Source: Liolophura sinensis (taxonomy: Eukaryota; Mollusca; Polyplacophora; Chitonida; Chitonidae). From it: a DNA stretch of 64,000 nt. The notes under the pieces were generated by a model. It saw nothing but the letters and a program-made list of their open reading frames with translations. It did not search any database and was not told where the DNA came from. This document shows, one piece after another, positions 34,030-45,060 of the stretch; position 1 is the stretch's first letter; each line of letters begins with the position of its first letter. The position numbers and the translations under genes are program-made. The stretch lies in the NCBI RefSeq assembly GCF_032854445.1, contig NC_088305.1, positions 6,639,606 through 6,703,605 of the forward strand, in the 5' to 3' direction.

Positions 34030-34150
34030 TTCCATGTACAGTTGGAATAAACACCTATTTGAGGTAAATTGACAAGTGACCGGATTTCACGGGTTACATG
34101 TGATCCATTGTATGTTACCACACCGCGGTTGGTGCTCTGTTAAGCACCCA
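34030..34150 (+). repeat. Family E repeat, copy
   Basis: 'ggtaaattgacaagtgaccg', 'gatttcacgggttacatgtg', 'cacaccgcggttggtgctct'. Forward orientation, opposite to the two copies that follow. Confidence 0.75.
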
Positions 34151-34257
34151 TTTATCAGGTGTTCAACCTTGCTCAAAACTCAACAATGACTGCGTTAGGT
34201 GGATGAAAGGTGAAATTATATTAAAAACTATGTTCATTGTATACCGTTTCCTACGGT

Positions 34258-34425
34258 TTCCTGCCATAAAATCAAAGACTACATCAGAGCAGTGGTGACA
34301 GTGTGATAGCTGACAAAATGGTCACAGGTAACCGGTGAAATACGGTTCCCTGTCAGTTTACCTCATTTAGGGATTTATTCCAACATCCCATGTAAATACT
34401 TCATTAGCAGCACGCCCTAAAACAC
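34258..34425 (-). repeat. Family E repeat, copy
   Basis: 'agcagtggtgacagtgtgat', 'agctgacaaaatggtcacag', 'gtaaccggtgaaatacggtt', 'ctgtcagtttacctcattta'. It forms an inverted pair with the forward copy about 110 bp upstream. Confidence 0.85.
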
Positions 34426-34634
34426 CACGATTTAAGCCGAATTGGGTAAAGAAAATGGAGTGATGTTCATGTGAGACACTGATCTAGAATGACTCCAAAT
34501 GATGTGTTGTCATCCCATTAAGGTACAAAAAAATTAAAACAATGCGAAAGGAAAAGGCATCCCAACAGGAACCAGGCTACAGAGATACTTAGTGCACCAG
34601 CAAAGTCCTGGTTTACGCTGGTATACAATATACA

Positions 34635-34790
34635 AAATGATATAATAAAAGACAACATCATCTAGAGCAGTGACGACAGTGTGGTATCTGGCAAATGGTC
34701 ACACGTAAGCGGTCAAATACGGCCCCTTGTAAATTCACCTCAGTTAAGGTTTTACTTTAACTGTTCATGACGTGAGGGCGCACTTAAAGT
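34635..34790 (-). repeat. Family E repeat, copy
   Basis: 'agcagtgacgacagtgtggt', 'atctggcaaatggtcacacg', 'gtcaaatacggccccttgta', 'aaattcacctcagttaaggt'. Confidence 0.85.
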
Positions 34791-35219
34791 ATAAGGAGAA
34801 CTAGTTTTACGTACCGCATTAAATCGCAGTTACATAAATAAGTAAAACGTCATAAACTTTGCTAATGTGGGGCTTTACAGGTACGTCTTTTCCATAATAT
34901 TAAGTAAAGTATCCAACTCAAAGTTCAGTCCTTCAACTGCCAGAAATACAACTACAATTGTCTGAAGTCAACGTCCCAAACGCCAAATGTACCTATAAAA
35001 TTAACATCACGATATCGAAAAAATATACATTCTTTTAAAGAAGGTAATTACCTGGAAGTAAAAGAGTATGAGCAATGTCCCATACGTCAGTCAATTCCAG
35101 GGTGCCCTTTAGATGGAATGACTTAAGGCCTAACTAAGTTGCCTTCACTAGCTGTAAGTGTAAGTGTATCTAGGCATTTTTAGGCCAGTCCGGATCAAGT
35201 TGTAGTACATTAATTATCC
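34791..35219. other. Non-coding, nothing recognised
   Basis: No gene or repeat recognised. Confidence 0.4.
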
Positions 35220-35465
35220 TGTGCCCTCTGTGGTCTGATGGTTAGTGTGCTAGTGTAGCTCAATGACCCAGGAGCCTCTCATCAGTACAACTGCTGTCCG
35301 TTCAATTCCCTCTTATGCTGTCTTCCTCCTCGGTCATGCGTGGGAAGATATGCCAGCAAGTTGCCGGTGGTCGTGGGTAAAGCCCGGTTTCTTCCCATAA
35401 TAATGCACACCGTCGTCATATAAGTGAAATGTTCATTTGGTCATTTCAAATAAATATATAAATAC
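35220..35465 (+). repeat. Family A SINE, diverged full-length copy
   Basis: Head 'gtggtctgatggttagtgtg', 'atgacccaggagcctctcat', B-box region 'gttcaattccctcttatgct', body 'gccggtggtcgtgggtaaag', 'ccggtttcttcccataataa', 3' block 'gtcatataagtgaaatgttc' and a short AAATAAAT tail. Confidence 0.85.
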
Positions 35466-35717
35466 ACCGATTATTACTTATCTCTATCGGTCAGACTTTG
35501 TCGTGCGACCTACTCTACGAGCATAGCGAATAATCTTCATGAATATTACTCACATTTTGGCCTTTCTTTCTCATGCTATCACGTAATTTTCACAGATAAA
35601 CTGGACTTTTGTTGTGGCCGATGAAAGCAGTTTGGGTGTGACTGCAAACAATTTCTTCAGTTTCTTGCAGACGAGATTGATCGGCTGCTATTGACCATGA
35701 TCAAAAGATTGCGACGA

Positions 35718-35800
35718 ACTGCGCAGGTCATGCGCAGTCGTAGCTGTGATGTGACCAGACTTATATATCGACGCAGTAAGAACTATTTTGTATATAGCGG
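35718..35800 (+). promoter_or_regulatory. Candidate pol II promoter (weak)
   Basis: Two TGCGCAG direct repeats at 35720 and 35731, a CRE-like 'gatgtgac' at 35748 and a TATA-like 'ttatatatcg' at 35761, with a second 'tatata' at 35791. The order GC-type sites, then TATA, then a splice donor about 330 bp later looks like a promoter plus first exon. There is no recognisable coding sequence downstream, so chance remains likely. Confidence 0.22.
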
Positions 35801-36119
35801 GAGATATTCGGACGTTTAGTCGGTCCCTGAGTGTGGGTCGATGACTGAGTTGATGTAAACCTGAGCCAGTCAGCTTTCGACCGACTCCAGCAGCACATGC
35901 TGGGTATGAAAGCTCACATTCACCGTCTGAATATTAGGCTGAGGTACACGTGTTTTTCTAATGCGATAACAGAGCATTCAGATTGATCAGAGTGAGGAAC
36001 TATCCACACACACCTATGATAGTACATTATGAATGACGTAAGAAAAGTGTACAGACCAGGAATATGTAGGAACCCATGCAGCTGGAAGCTACCTGGATGA
36101 TATTCAACATGAGGTAAAG
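35801..36119 (+). other. Candidate 5' UTR exon ending in a splice donor (weak)
   Basis: The stretch after the TATA-like box is less AT-rich than its surroundings and ends in 'gaggtaaaggtaagtgtg', which contains a strong donor consensus (AAG followed by GTAAGT at 36120). The longest ATG frame inside, at 36029, is only 23 codons, so if real the exon is untranslated. Any partner exon must lie outside the parts I could recognise. Confidence 0.18.
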
Positions 36120-37799
36120 GTAAGTGTGCATACCTTGTTGTCTTTTTTCCAGATACACGTTTGCTTCACGTCATTGCTGTCCAGTTTCAACTATGTGTTA
36201 TTTCAAGCAGAAGTTCCTGTTTTTTTTTTTTTACTATTTCCAAGAAAGCGTAAATCCTTTTAAACCGCCCATACTCTCACGTCGCTCAAAGAACTTTATT
36301 CGAGAAATGATCAGACTGGTTTAGTGGGGCCTGCTGGGGGTTTAGCAACGTAACGGGACACCAAATATACGTCTTTGGTCCGTGATGATTGTGGTAATGT
36401 TTCTCTTACATGGGCAGATAACTTGTGGGAGGATTAAAGACAAACTCCCCGGAACAAAACCACCACTTGTGAAACAAATCAGCGGTCTGAAATGCGGCTG
36501 AACCATAAATGGATTCATCTTGCCCTAGAAGTCAAGTGCATATTAGACGAATGAGAATGAGTTGTAGAATAGCTAAGTGTTCATATTCTTAAACACTTGT
36601 CTTTGAAGATAGTCCTTCAGTGTTTTTGCATACTCCCATAGTCGTTTCCAGTTTCATCAGACTGTGTACTTACTCCTCTAAATCAAGCATAAATCCAGTG
36701 AACTGCTGTTCAGTTCATATTTATATATTTTGAAATACCTTTACTTAAAACAATTTAGCATTTTATTTGACTGATCTTATCTTGAAAGTCTTGTGACAAG
36801 AAGACCCGAATGAAATTAAATCGTTGTGGTTATTAATCTAATTCACGTATACACACGGTTGTAGTGGTGTGAACTCTGTGTATCCACTTGTGGAACAAAC
36901 CTGGAAGCGCTGCAGAATGTCTGGTAAAATCCTTGATATCCTTAATTAATTATAGCTTAATTATAGTCCACATTGCCCTTGGCTATTCAGAGCTGGTTGA
37001 ATCTGCAGCCGGGTCCTTATAGCTTCTTTTGATTTCTGTTTGTAGCGCTCACTTATGGATCAGAAGAGTTGAAATTGTGTGCACCTGACAAGTATTTAAG
37101 CGGCAATATACGGTACCAGTGATTTCTGGCCAAACGCCGATCAGCAAAAATCAATTTCAACTTTTCCTGTTAATTAAGAATAGTCCAAATAATTGCCTTG
37201 CACAAAATATCACCATCGTCTAAGCATATGTTGCCGATCACAATCAGCTAGAAAATTCCTAATATTTATAAAACGGGCTGCATAATAAAATTTTCAGAGT
37301 TAAGAATAAATTTAACACTATAAACAGTGCCCATACCAGGTTGATGTCATAATTTGAACCAATACAGAAAATCTGATTTAATTACTGAGTATGGATTTTC
37401 GTCCCAATCCAATCTGTAAGTTAATGCAAAACTTTCGGATTGTCACGTCATTGGCCATATAAAGCAGCGCAGTGACATTCTAAAATTCAAAGATTCAGCA
37501 TTTGGTCTTTGTTTTTGAAATCTGAGGGACTCATTTTTCCAGCTTTATCGGAATGTATACTTTTGAAAGGTGAAAAAGTGTACAAATAACCCGAAGTCGT
37601 TGTCAGTTATAATTAAACTGTTGTGTCTGAATTTCTTTATGTCATGCTCTCTTACATACATGTAGCTTAAACACGAAATATATTGTTAAGTTATGGAACT
37701 TCTATTCATCTTCGAATTTATCGTAACATGTCGTCAGTATTTTGACGCAGTCGGAAGCGCCTCCATCTTAACGGTCAGTTACCTTTCTGATAGACGTCC
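36120..37799. other. 1.7 kb non-coding, nothing recognised
   Basis: AT-rich with a poly-T tract at about 36218-36232. No gene, RNA or known repeat recognised. Confidence 0.45.
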
Positions 37800-38168
37800 T
37801 GGCCGACATTAATAATCGTAAATCAAAATGGACAATTCCGCTCAATAAATGACAACATACAACTTCCAAATCAATGCTGAAATCTACGCGTCGAAACCGA
37901 CATTCGTATATCAGCCCTCAACCAATATGAACCTTCCAGGTCAATAATGGCAAGGTCAATTCCGAAAACGACATCTAACACAAACTATCAAAGAACGAAA
38001 AAGTAGATAAGGTACAAAATTAGCACGGAGTCATGCTATCAGAAGCAGTGAACAGTTTTCAGTGATGTTAGAAAGGCACAAAGTATGTTCTAGACGAACG
38101 AGTGAAATCAGTATTCAAATGGTGTACCATGCTAGTATATAATTTGTCGATGATAAAATATGTATCTC
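37800..38168 (-). repeat. Family D repeat, longest copy
   Basis: Read in reverse: starts 'tttatcatcgacaaatt', then 'gcatggtacaccatttgaat', 'gcctttctaacatcactgaa', 'aactgttcactgcttctgat', 'ggtcaatttt...ttgacc' and ends 'tgtcggtttcgacgcgtaga'. It spans most blocks seen in other D copies and is a good starting point for a consensus. Confidence 0.8.
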
Positions 38169-38191
38169 AGTTGCAGTTTGACTGCAACTGT
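38169..38191. repeat. Small palindrome next to D
   Basis: 'cagttgcagt' and 'actgcaactg' are perfect 10-bp inverted arms separated by 3 bp. It lies directly between two D pieces and may mark an element end. Confidence 0.7.
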
Positions 38192-38345
38192 TTATATATC
38201 CGATGTGGCGATCTATTTCAACGAAATTAGTATTCAAATCAACACAAACCAGCAAAGAACTCAGAGGACATAAACAAAGTCATTAAAACGTTTTCAATGA
38301 TCGCTGAAAGACGAATGGAATGTGTCAGTTTCCTCTACGATTTAC
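38192..38345 (-). repeat. Family D repeat, partial copy
   Basis: 'cacaaaccagcaaagaactc', 'aaaacgttttcaatgatcgc' and 'gaaagacgaatggaatgtgt' parallel the middle of the D copy just upstream. Either a second insertion or a tandem partial duplication. Confidence 0.6.
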
Positions 38346-40120
38346 ATTACCCGAGGTCATTGAATGGAATAATTTAGTATGGATCTTATATCCGTGTCCT
38401 TAAGATGTCGTGCTCTTCCATGTTAGTTCAAGTTAATTTTGACTCATTGCTAGTATTTACAGTTAAACATAAACAGTATGAATCAAATTGAAACTAGCAC
38501 GATTGTCGTGTTTAACGAACTATTTCGCGTAATGACTGTTGCTTTTTTTGTTGAAGTTATACAAGGTTTAGCGTGCCTGGTTGTATTTGGTTAAAGGCAA
38601 AGAAAACACTACAGTTAAATGCAGATAAGATGGCAAATCATTCAAAACAGTCCAAGAAAATCGTTCGATTGATTTTCTTTATAATATTTCCGACCGAGTA
38701 AAATGGTTTTAAAAGATCAGATTCTACTGTGGTCTGTAGTGATTCAGAAGGTGTCAGTGACGTCACATCCAAATTTCTTCCTTGAAATAGTTCGTTTCCA
38801 GGTCCATTCAACGAATACATTCATAGATCTATATGTACATAACTTGTGTATGATGAAAAATAACAACCTGTGCGTGCTCAGTGGCAAAAACCGGATGTGA
38901 CGTCACTCATCCAAGTATGGCCATCAAAAACTACCGTAAATATCTCTAATTTTTTTACTTTGTTAAAAAAAAATATATCGGACTTTTTGGATGGACAGTG
39001 TTTAGATTGTATTATGCACTTCACGGAACTTTGGACAATCTCAGCTGTCCAGTTAGCGACTTATACCAGTGTGTCGATGACATAGAGTTGACAGTAACCT
39101 TTATTGAGGTAAAGACGGCTTAGATACCTACCAGAATATATTACTACTTCATGCCGATTCTTAGTATGCTGCGGTACATGAGAATGTAGATATGAGAATA
39201 TGAGAATATAAGTTGCTAACCTGACTGACACATGCGCCATAACTTAAATTCTCATCGTATAATTTAGTTTTTGCACGAAACCAGTACTGACGTTCAGTTA
39301 ACCGACATTCTAGTTTAATAGCGGCTTTTATGCTGAACTTGAGATGAATATGGATGGTGGAGTTCTAGTGAAAATAAAAGACGATATAGCGTTGTTATAA
39401 GTCAGTGATGGCTAAGCCGATTGCTGGTATATCCTATTGCAACAGCACTAGCTCAGTGTAAACAGTGCATGATTTATAAGCGACAAATGCGACGAGTGCA
39501 TTATCTAACAGTCATCCACTAGACTACATGTAGTGGGTAACATTTGTATACTCAAAAGGAATGAAAACGCACGAAGCCATTTTATATTGTTTTCTCTCAG
39601 CATTAAATAACGTATTCACTCAACAATATTTCGTAAGCTATTGTGGCTTCAAATTCCACGTTTTAGGGCAATAATCCAGGAGCTATGGTAATCACATTTT
39701 ACGCTATTCGTGGCAACACTCGGTACTCAGTGCTTGCACCGTTATACTTACCCTAATTGTTGAATTAACACGTTATATAATACTATAGAAACCAATATAA
39801 GTTTGCTTCGTACGTTTACATTTTTGTTGAGTATACTTCATCTAATGACGCTCATCAGAATGGTCGACGGTCGACGACGTGTTGCAATTCACCGAGGCGT
39901 CAGAAAGGGGTGCAGAAAAAAGGAATCTCAACAGTTGCTTGTGTTATGATGGATGTTAACCGACACTTCTTTGTCTGGGCCATCAAGACAATACCTATAC
40001 AGACACTCGGTAGTGCCTCCTCACTATCACTGGCAATGCTGCATGGCTGCCATAAGTTGCAATGAGGCGAGAAATTTATTTTCATTTAATTCTTTCCGAC
40101 AGCCTAATAGGGGATTGACA
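38346..40120. other. 1.8 kb non-coding, nothing recognised
   Basis: No gene or repeat recognised. Short frames at 38703-39085 and 39900-40141 lack motifs. Confidence 0.45.
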
Positions 40121-40405
40121 TGGGGATCTCCTCAACATTAAAATCAAAATCTCCTCAACAATAAAATCAAAATCTCCTCAACAATAAAATCAAAATCTCC
40201 TCAACAATAAAATTAAAACTCCTCAACAATAAAATCAAAATCTCCTCAACAATAAAATTAAAACTCCTCAACAATAAAATCAGCAGTTTGATTTTATTGT
40301 TGAGGAATTTTAATTTTATTGTTGAGGAGATTTTGATTTTATTGTTGAGGAGATTTTGATTTTAATGTTGAGGAGATTTTGATTTTATTGTTGAGGAAAT
40401 CCCCA
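40121..40405. repeat. Fold-back element of 23-bp units
   Basis: The left arm (40121-40282) has seven units of about 23 bp with core 'ctcctcaacaataaaatc'. After a 6-bp centre (40283-40288) the right arm (40289-40405) has five units in the opposite orientation. The outer ends are also inverted: 'tggggat' at 40121 and 'atcccca' at 40399. Unit variants (acattaaaa, aaaattaaaa) occur in both arms. Could form a very stable cruciform or RNA hairpin. Confidence 0.97.
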
Positions 40406-41059
40406 CGTGGCTATTTGGTTGTGGGAAATGTGTAACCCGATAAAGGTCACAATAAACGGCACATAAAACGATTGGGTGTGTATATCATAATATTCAGTTT
40501 ATGATATGTCATATCTTTTGAAAAGGACAAACAAAAAATCTTTTCGGCTTTCTTCTTAGGGCATAAAATGGCTGTAAACGACAGCTTCCGCAAGGCCAGT
40601 CTAGAAATTAAGCAGCCTGCATCGGGACTTCAACCTGCTAGCTTTCAAAACAACAACGTATGCTTAAATAGAATGGTTATTAAAGATGCCTGAAAAACGG
40701 AAAAATTAAATTCACTTTTTTAGCTCAACTTTCTTCAATTTCCTGAAAACCGTAGTTTTCCCATTACAGCTCATTTACATGTACCCTTAAAGATTGTGGT
40801 GGTCATACGTTTAACTAATGTCTTTACATCGACCTTGGATGAGTGACCTTCAGTGAAGTGTAAGGTTTGATAATTCCCGCCTTAGAGTAAGGACCGAACA
40901 ATGCGATTAGTAAAGCCCACATGTCACCGGCGGTTCAATGTGTAACGAACTCAGCGAATCCTACTTGGTGTTAATTTAATCTCCCTGTTATTGCGTTTGC
41001 CCAGTGATTTTCATTTTAGGTCGATAAAAGGGAAACGTGTCCGCCTTTTTACCTTTTGC
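40406..41059. other. Non-coding, nothing recognised
   Basis: No gene or repeat recognised. Confidence 0.4.
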
Positions 41060-41405
41060 TGGTAAATTAGACATTTATCCGAGACTAGGCCCCTTTGGTG
41101 TTGTTTTCATGTTATTGTTTGTCAAATGTGATGAAAACACAGTATTATGAGTGTTTCCATGTCAATAGCTTCTCATACATTGTTAGTAGCATCAATGAAT
41201 TTTCTTTACTTAGTTCTCCTCAAGCCGTCATTTTAGAGTGTCCTTTAAACATTAACCTGCACGTTAGAATAAAACGCTAACTAAGCTAAATTGGCAAACG
41301 GCCGTATTTCACCGGTTATGTGTCACCATTTGCCAATTATCACACTGTCGTCGGTGCTCTGGTTTTGCTGTCAATGGCGTATAGTATTTTATATTTATCA
41401 GGCCT
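41060..41405 (+). repeat. Family E repeat, long form
   Basis: Upstream part 'aatgtgatgaaaacacagta', then 'acgttagaataaaacgctaa', 'ggccgtatttcaccggttat', 'ccaattatcacactgtcgtc', 'ggtgctctggttttgctgtc'. Contains a single 48-bp-unit equivalent, making it a useful unexpanded comparator for 43.5 kb. The inner part between the two segments has an insertion relative to other copies. Confidence 0.85.
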
Positions 41406-42289
41406 TAGAAGGACGTAATGCCTAGTGAAATCTATCATTCGAGAGCGCGCTATTATGCAATTGTGAACTTTGCCAAATGTCTCCGTAGTTTCGTTATGCG
41501 TGTTAACTATTTAGCTCTAACACTACATATCATAGCTAACAATGCGATATTAAAAACCCTTGCCAGTTCCCTCAAAAACCCACACATCAGTTCTTCATAG
41601 CGCGCTAATAAGTTACACAAACCCATGACATCAAATCAAAACGCTCAATCATAATGACACTAGGTTAGGTCTATAAAGCATAACAAATATTCAATCCAGT
41701 AAATGTGATTATTCAAGCCTGCGATATTCATAATTTGTATTAAAAACCATTCTTTGACCATTTCTGACGAGAACCCGAGAAAACCACAGAATGTTTAATT
41801 GGTTGGAAGTGTCGCTGATGCCTCATATTGTGTGTACCTTTTTAAAGCGTACCCATTACGAAATATTGTGCATGTGTATATTTGGCGTACCGTCAAACCA
41901 TTACAAGCCCAGCGTTACAGTGATATGGCATATGATGCTGGGCACAGTTTACTTAAATGTACTAGTATGCGAGTGTTGCTGGAATAACGGTGGATATACT
42001 TCACACGTCTGGTGAAGGCAATCAAAAGCAAGAGCTAAACTCTACCACTGTTTGCACGTATAACATATCCCACTTAATCACCCCTTCGGCTGCTGTCTGT
42101 TCTCTATCTCCTCCACCGACTCCGACGAGGACAACGTTTTAGATCAATAAGCCAGAAAAAGAGTATGTGAAATCCCATACCAAAACCGATGAAGCTTCAC
42201 TGTCGAATGCAGCTGGGGTCATTTCCTCTGCAGGCTGCCTGTGAAAGCCTTCTTCAGGATGTTGTCGAAAGGTTAATAATTTTCTCCCG
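41406..42289. other. Non-coding, nothing recognised
   Basis: No gene recognised. Two overlapping frames at 41791-42015 have no domain motif. Confidence 0.4.
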
Positions 42290-42382
42290 CTCTCCCGCTT
42301 CCTCCACCTACAAACTGGCTGCCGTCCTATAACTTCAAAAACCCATGAGCACGGAATTAATTTCTAACTAAATAAAAATTAT
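42290..42382 (+). repeat. Family A SINE 3' scrap
   Basis: 'cttcctccacctacaaactg', 'gctgccgtcctataact' and 'gagcacggaattaa' are a decayed A 3' end. Confidence 0.55.
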
Positions 42383-42624
42383 CATGCTGAATTCTACCTC
42401 AACCCTGCGGCGCATGAACGGCGGTTGCCATGGATAGAAAATTTAATCTGTGTGTGAAACAAGTATTTCAGCTTAGATCTTCACGTTAGCACCCACTGAG
42501 CTCCCTGAATCAAAGTTTTCGGATGTAGTTTGCTCAGTTCACCGGAAGTAGTTGTGAGTGGAACATTTGCTTTGAGGCTGTCTCGCGTAACTATTTGGTG
42601 AGTGAGTGTGTGCAAAACGTGTAA

Positions 42625-42765
42625 TTATATAAAAGACTACAGCATACAAAGGAAAACTAGAACAGCGACGACTGTGTGATAGTTGGCAAATGGTCACACC
42701 TATATGGTGAAATACTGACTCTTTTAATTTACCACAGTTGGTATCTTGTGACTTACACGAGACAG
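42625..42765 (-). repeat. Family E repeat, copy
   Basis: 'cagcgacgactgtgtgatag', 'ttggcaaatggtcacaccta', 'atggtgaaatactgactctt', 'aatttaccacagttggtatc'. Confidence 0.85.
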
Positions 42766-43299
42766 AACCCTAAGTGGCCATACGTGCAACCTGGTGTTAC
42801 TGGCTGGCGAAGGCAGCGAACTTGACAGTGGCAAAGACGAGGGACAGTTGTCAGTGCACTTAAAAAGCTGTTATACAGAATGACACCCTCCGAATAACAG
42901 AATAACGAAAATGGCGGCTAGCCCCGCCCCCTCCCCCAAGGAAAAATGTAAAACTCGTTGAAACTACGTTGATTCTGAATTCTAGCAGGAAGTGATAGTC
43001 ATATTGCGTATCCTCACATGACAGTAGTGATAGGAGAACATGACAAATGATTTCACCGCCAGGGGCTAAAGAGAAAACACTGTAATTACTAAAACTATGG
43101 TCTGTTTCGTTTAAGTTGTCGCCTATATTCAGCTTTCTGTACTCTCTGTCATAATCAAAACTGCCTTTAGGTAGTGACACGTAACACCACAATGACATTT
43201 GAAAATCCATATTATTGCATAAGAAAATTAAGTTAGAATACATTTTGTAATCCATACTCTCTGTGCTGCTTCTTAAATATTGTATTCCTGTATAAACCA
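42766..43299. other. Non-coding, nothing recognised
   Basis: The 131-codon reverse frame at 42860-43255 shows no domain; its GGGGGG run comes from a C-rich tract at 42925-42939. Confidence 0.35.
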
Positions 43300-43540
43300 G
43301 AATTCTGCTGGTGGACTAAGCATATCCCAGGCCTGGTCACTTTCGTTTTAATGTGTTTGTATAAAATATTAAATATGATGAGAACACAGCATTTTCAGGA
43401 ATTCTAGGCCAGATACGGCAAATCAATTACAACTTTGCGGTTTACCGTTGCAATTGTATAAGGATATATATGAACAGTTGGAATAAAATCATGACATGTA
43501 AATTAACTTTACTGGTAACGTGTGACCATTTGCCAACTAT
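43300..43540 (+). repeat. Family E repeat, 5' part of the expanded copy
   Basis: 'tctgctggtggactaagcat', 'gatgagaacacagcattttc', 'gttggaataaaatcatgaca', 'taacgtgtgaccatttgcca'. This is the normal E sequence up to the point where the 48-bp tandem expansion starts. Confidence 0.85.
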
Positions 43541-45060
43541 CGTCGCTGCTCTGTTTTTACTCTCTATACCGTACGTCTATCACACTGTTGTCGCTGTTGT
43601 GGCTTTACTCTCTATGTTGTACGTCTATCACATTGTAGTGGCTGCCCTGGCTTTACTCTCTGTGCTGTGCGTCTATCATAATGTCGTCACTGCTCTGGTC
43701 TTATTATCTATGCTGTACATCTTTCACACTGTCGTCGCTGCTCTGGTTTTACTCTCTATGCTGTACGTCTATCACATTGTAGTCGCTGCCCTGGCTTTAT
43801 TCTCTATGCTGTACGTCTATCACACTGTCGTCGCTGCTGTGGCTTTACTCTCTACGTTGTACGTCTATCACATTGTAGTCGCTGCTCTGTTTTTACTCTC
43901 TATGATGTACGTCTATCACACTCTCGTCGATGCTCTGGCTTTACTCTCTATGCTGTACATCTATCACACTGTCGTCGCTGCTCTGTTTTTACTCTCTGTA
44001 CTGTACGTCTATCACAATGTCGTCACTGCTCTGGTCTTATTATCTATGCTGTACGTCTATCACACTGTCGTCGCTGCTCTGTTTTTACTCTCTGTGCTGT
44101 ACGTCTATCACACTGTCGTTGCTGCTCAGGTCTTATTATCTATGCTGTACGTCTAACACACTGTTGTCGCCGCTCTGGTTTTACCCTCTATGCTGTACGT
44201 CTATCACATTGTAGTCGCTGCCCTGGCTTTACTCTCTATGATGTACGTTTATCACATTCTCGTCCATGCTCTGGCTTTACTCTCTATGCTGTACATCTAT
44301 CACACTGTCGTCGCTGCTCTGTTTTTACTCTCTGTACTGCACGTCTATCACAATGTCGTCACTGCTCTGGTCTTATTATCTATGCTGTACGTCAGTCACA
44401 CTGTCGTCGCTGCTCTGGTTTTACTCTCTGTGCTGTACGTCTATCACACTGTCGTCGCTGCTCTGGTTTTACTCTCTGTGCTGTACGTCTATCACACTGT
44501 CGTCACTGCTCTGGTTTTACTCTCTGTGCTGTACATCTATCACACAGTAGTCGCTGCTCTGGTTTTACTCTCTGTGCTGTACGTCTATCACACTGTCGTC
44601 GCTGCTCTGGTTTTACTCTCTGTGCTGTACGTCTATCACACTGTCGTTGCTGCCCTGGCATTACTCTCTGTGCTGTACGTTTATCACAATGTCGTCACTG
44701 CTCTGGTCTTATTATCTATGCTGTACGTCAGTCACACTGTCATCGCTGCTCTGGTTTTACTCTCTGTGCTGTACGTCTATCACACTGTCGTCACTGCTCT
44801 GTTTTTACTCTCTGTGCTGTACGTCTATCACACTGTCGTCACTGCTCTGGTTTTACTCTCTGTGCTGTACGTCTATCACACTGTCGTCGATGCTCTGGTT
44901 TTACTCTCTATGCAGCACGTCTATGACACTGTCGTCGCTGCTCTGGTTTTACTCTCTGTGCTGTACGTCTATCACACTGTCGTCGCTGCTCTGGTTTTAC
45001 TCTCTGTGCTGTACGTCTATCACACTGTCGTCGATGCTCTGGTTTTACTCTGTATGTTGT
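43541..45060 (+). repeat. 48-bp minisatellite, about 32 copies, with 7-unit higher-order period
   Basis: The unit includes 'gctctggttttactctctgt' and 'tgtacgtctatcacactgtc'. Register is exact: equivalent positions recur every 48 bp over 1520 bp (31.7 units) with no indels. Variant units recur at 336 bp (7 x 48): the 'aatgtcgtcactgctctggt' variant at 43680, 44016, 44352 and 44688; the cgtcgatg/cgtccatg variant at 43925 and 44261; 'gtcagtcac' at 44391 and 44727. Because 48 is a multiple of three, it yields hydrophobic frames of 228 and 290 codons, separated by one TAA at 44154, and further open frames in a second register. No start context, upstream exon or polyadenylation context supports a gene, so these frames are treated as by-products. 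Confidence 0.98.

Noticed and set aside
42860-43255. Reverse 131-codon ORF with a poly-Gly run
   Set aside because: The glycine run comes from a simple C-rich tract; no domain and no coding context.
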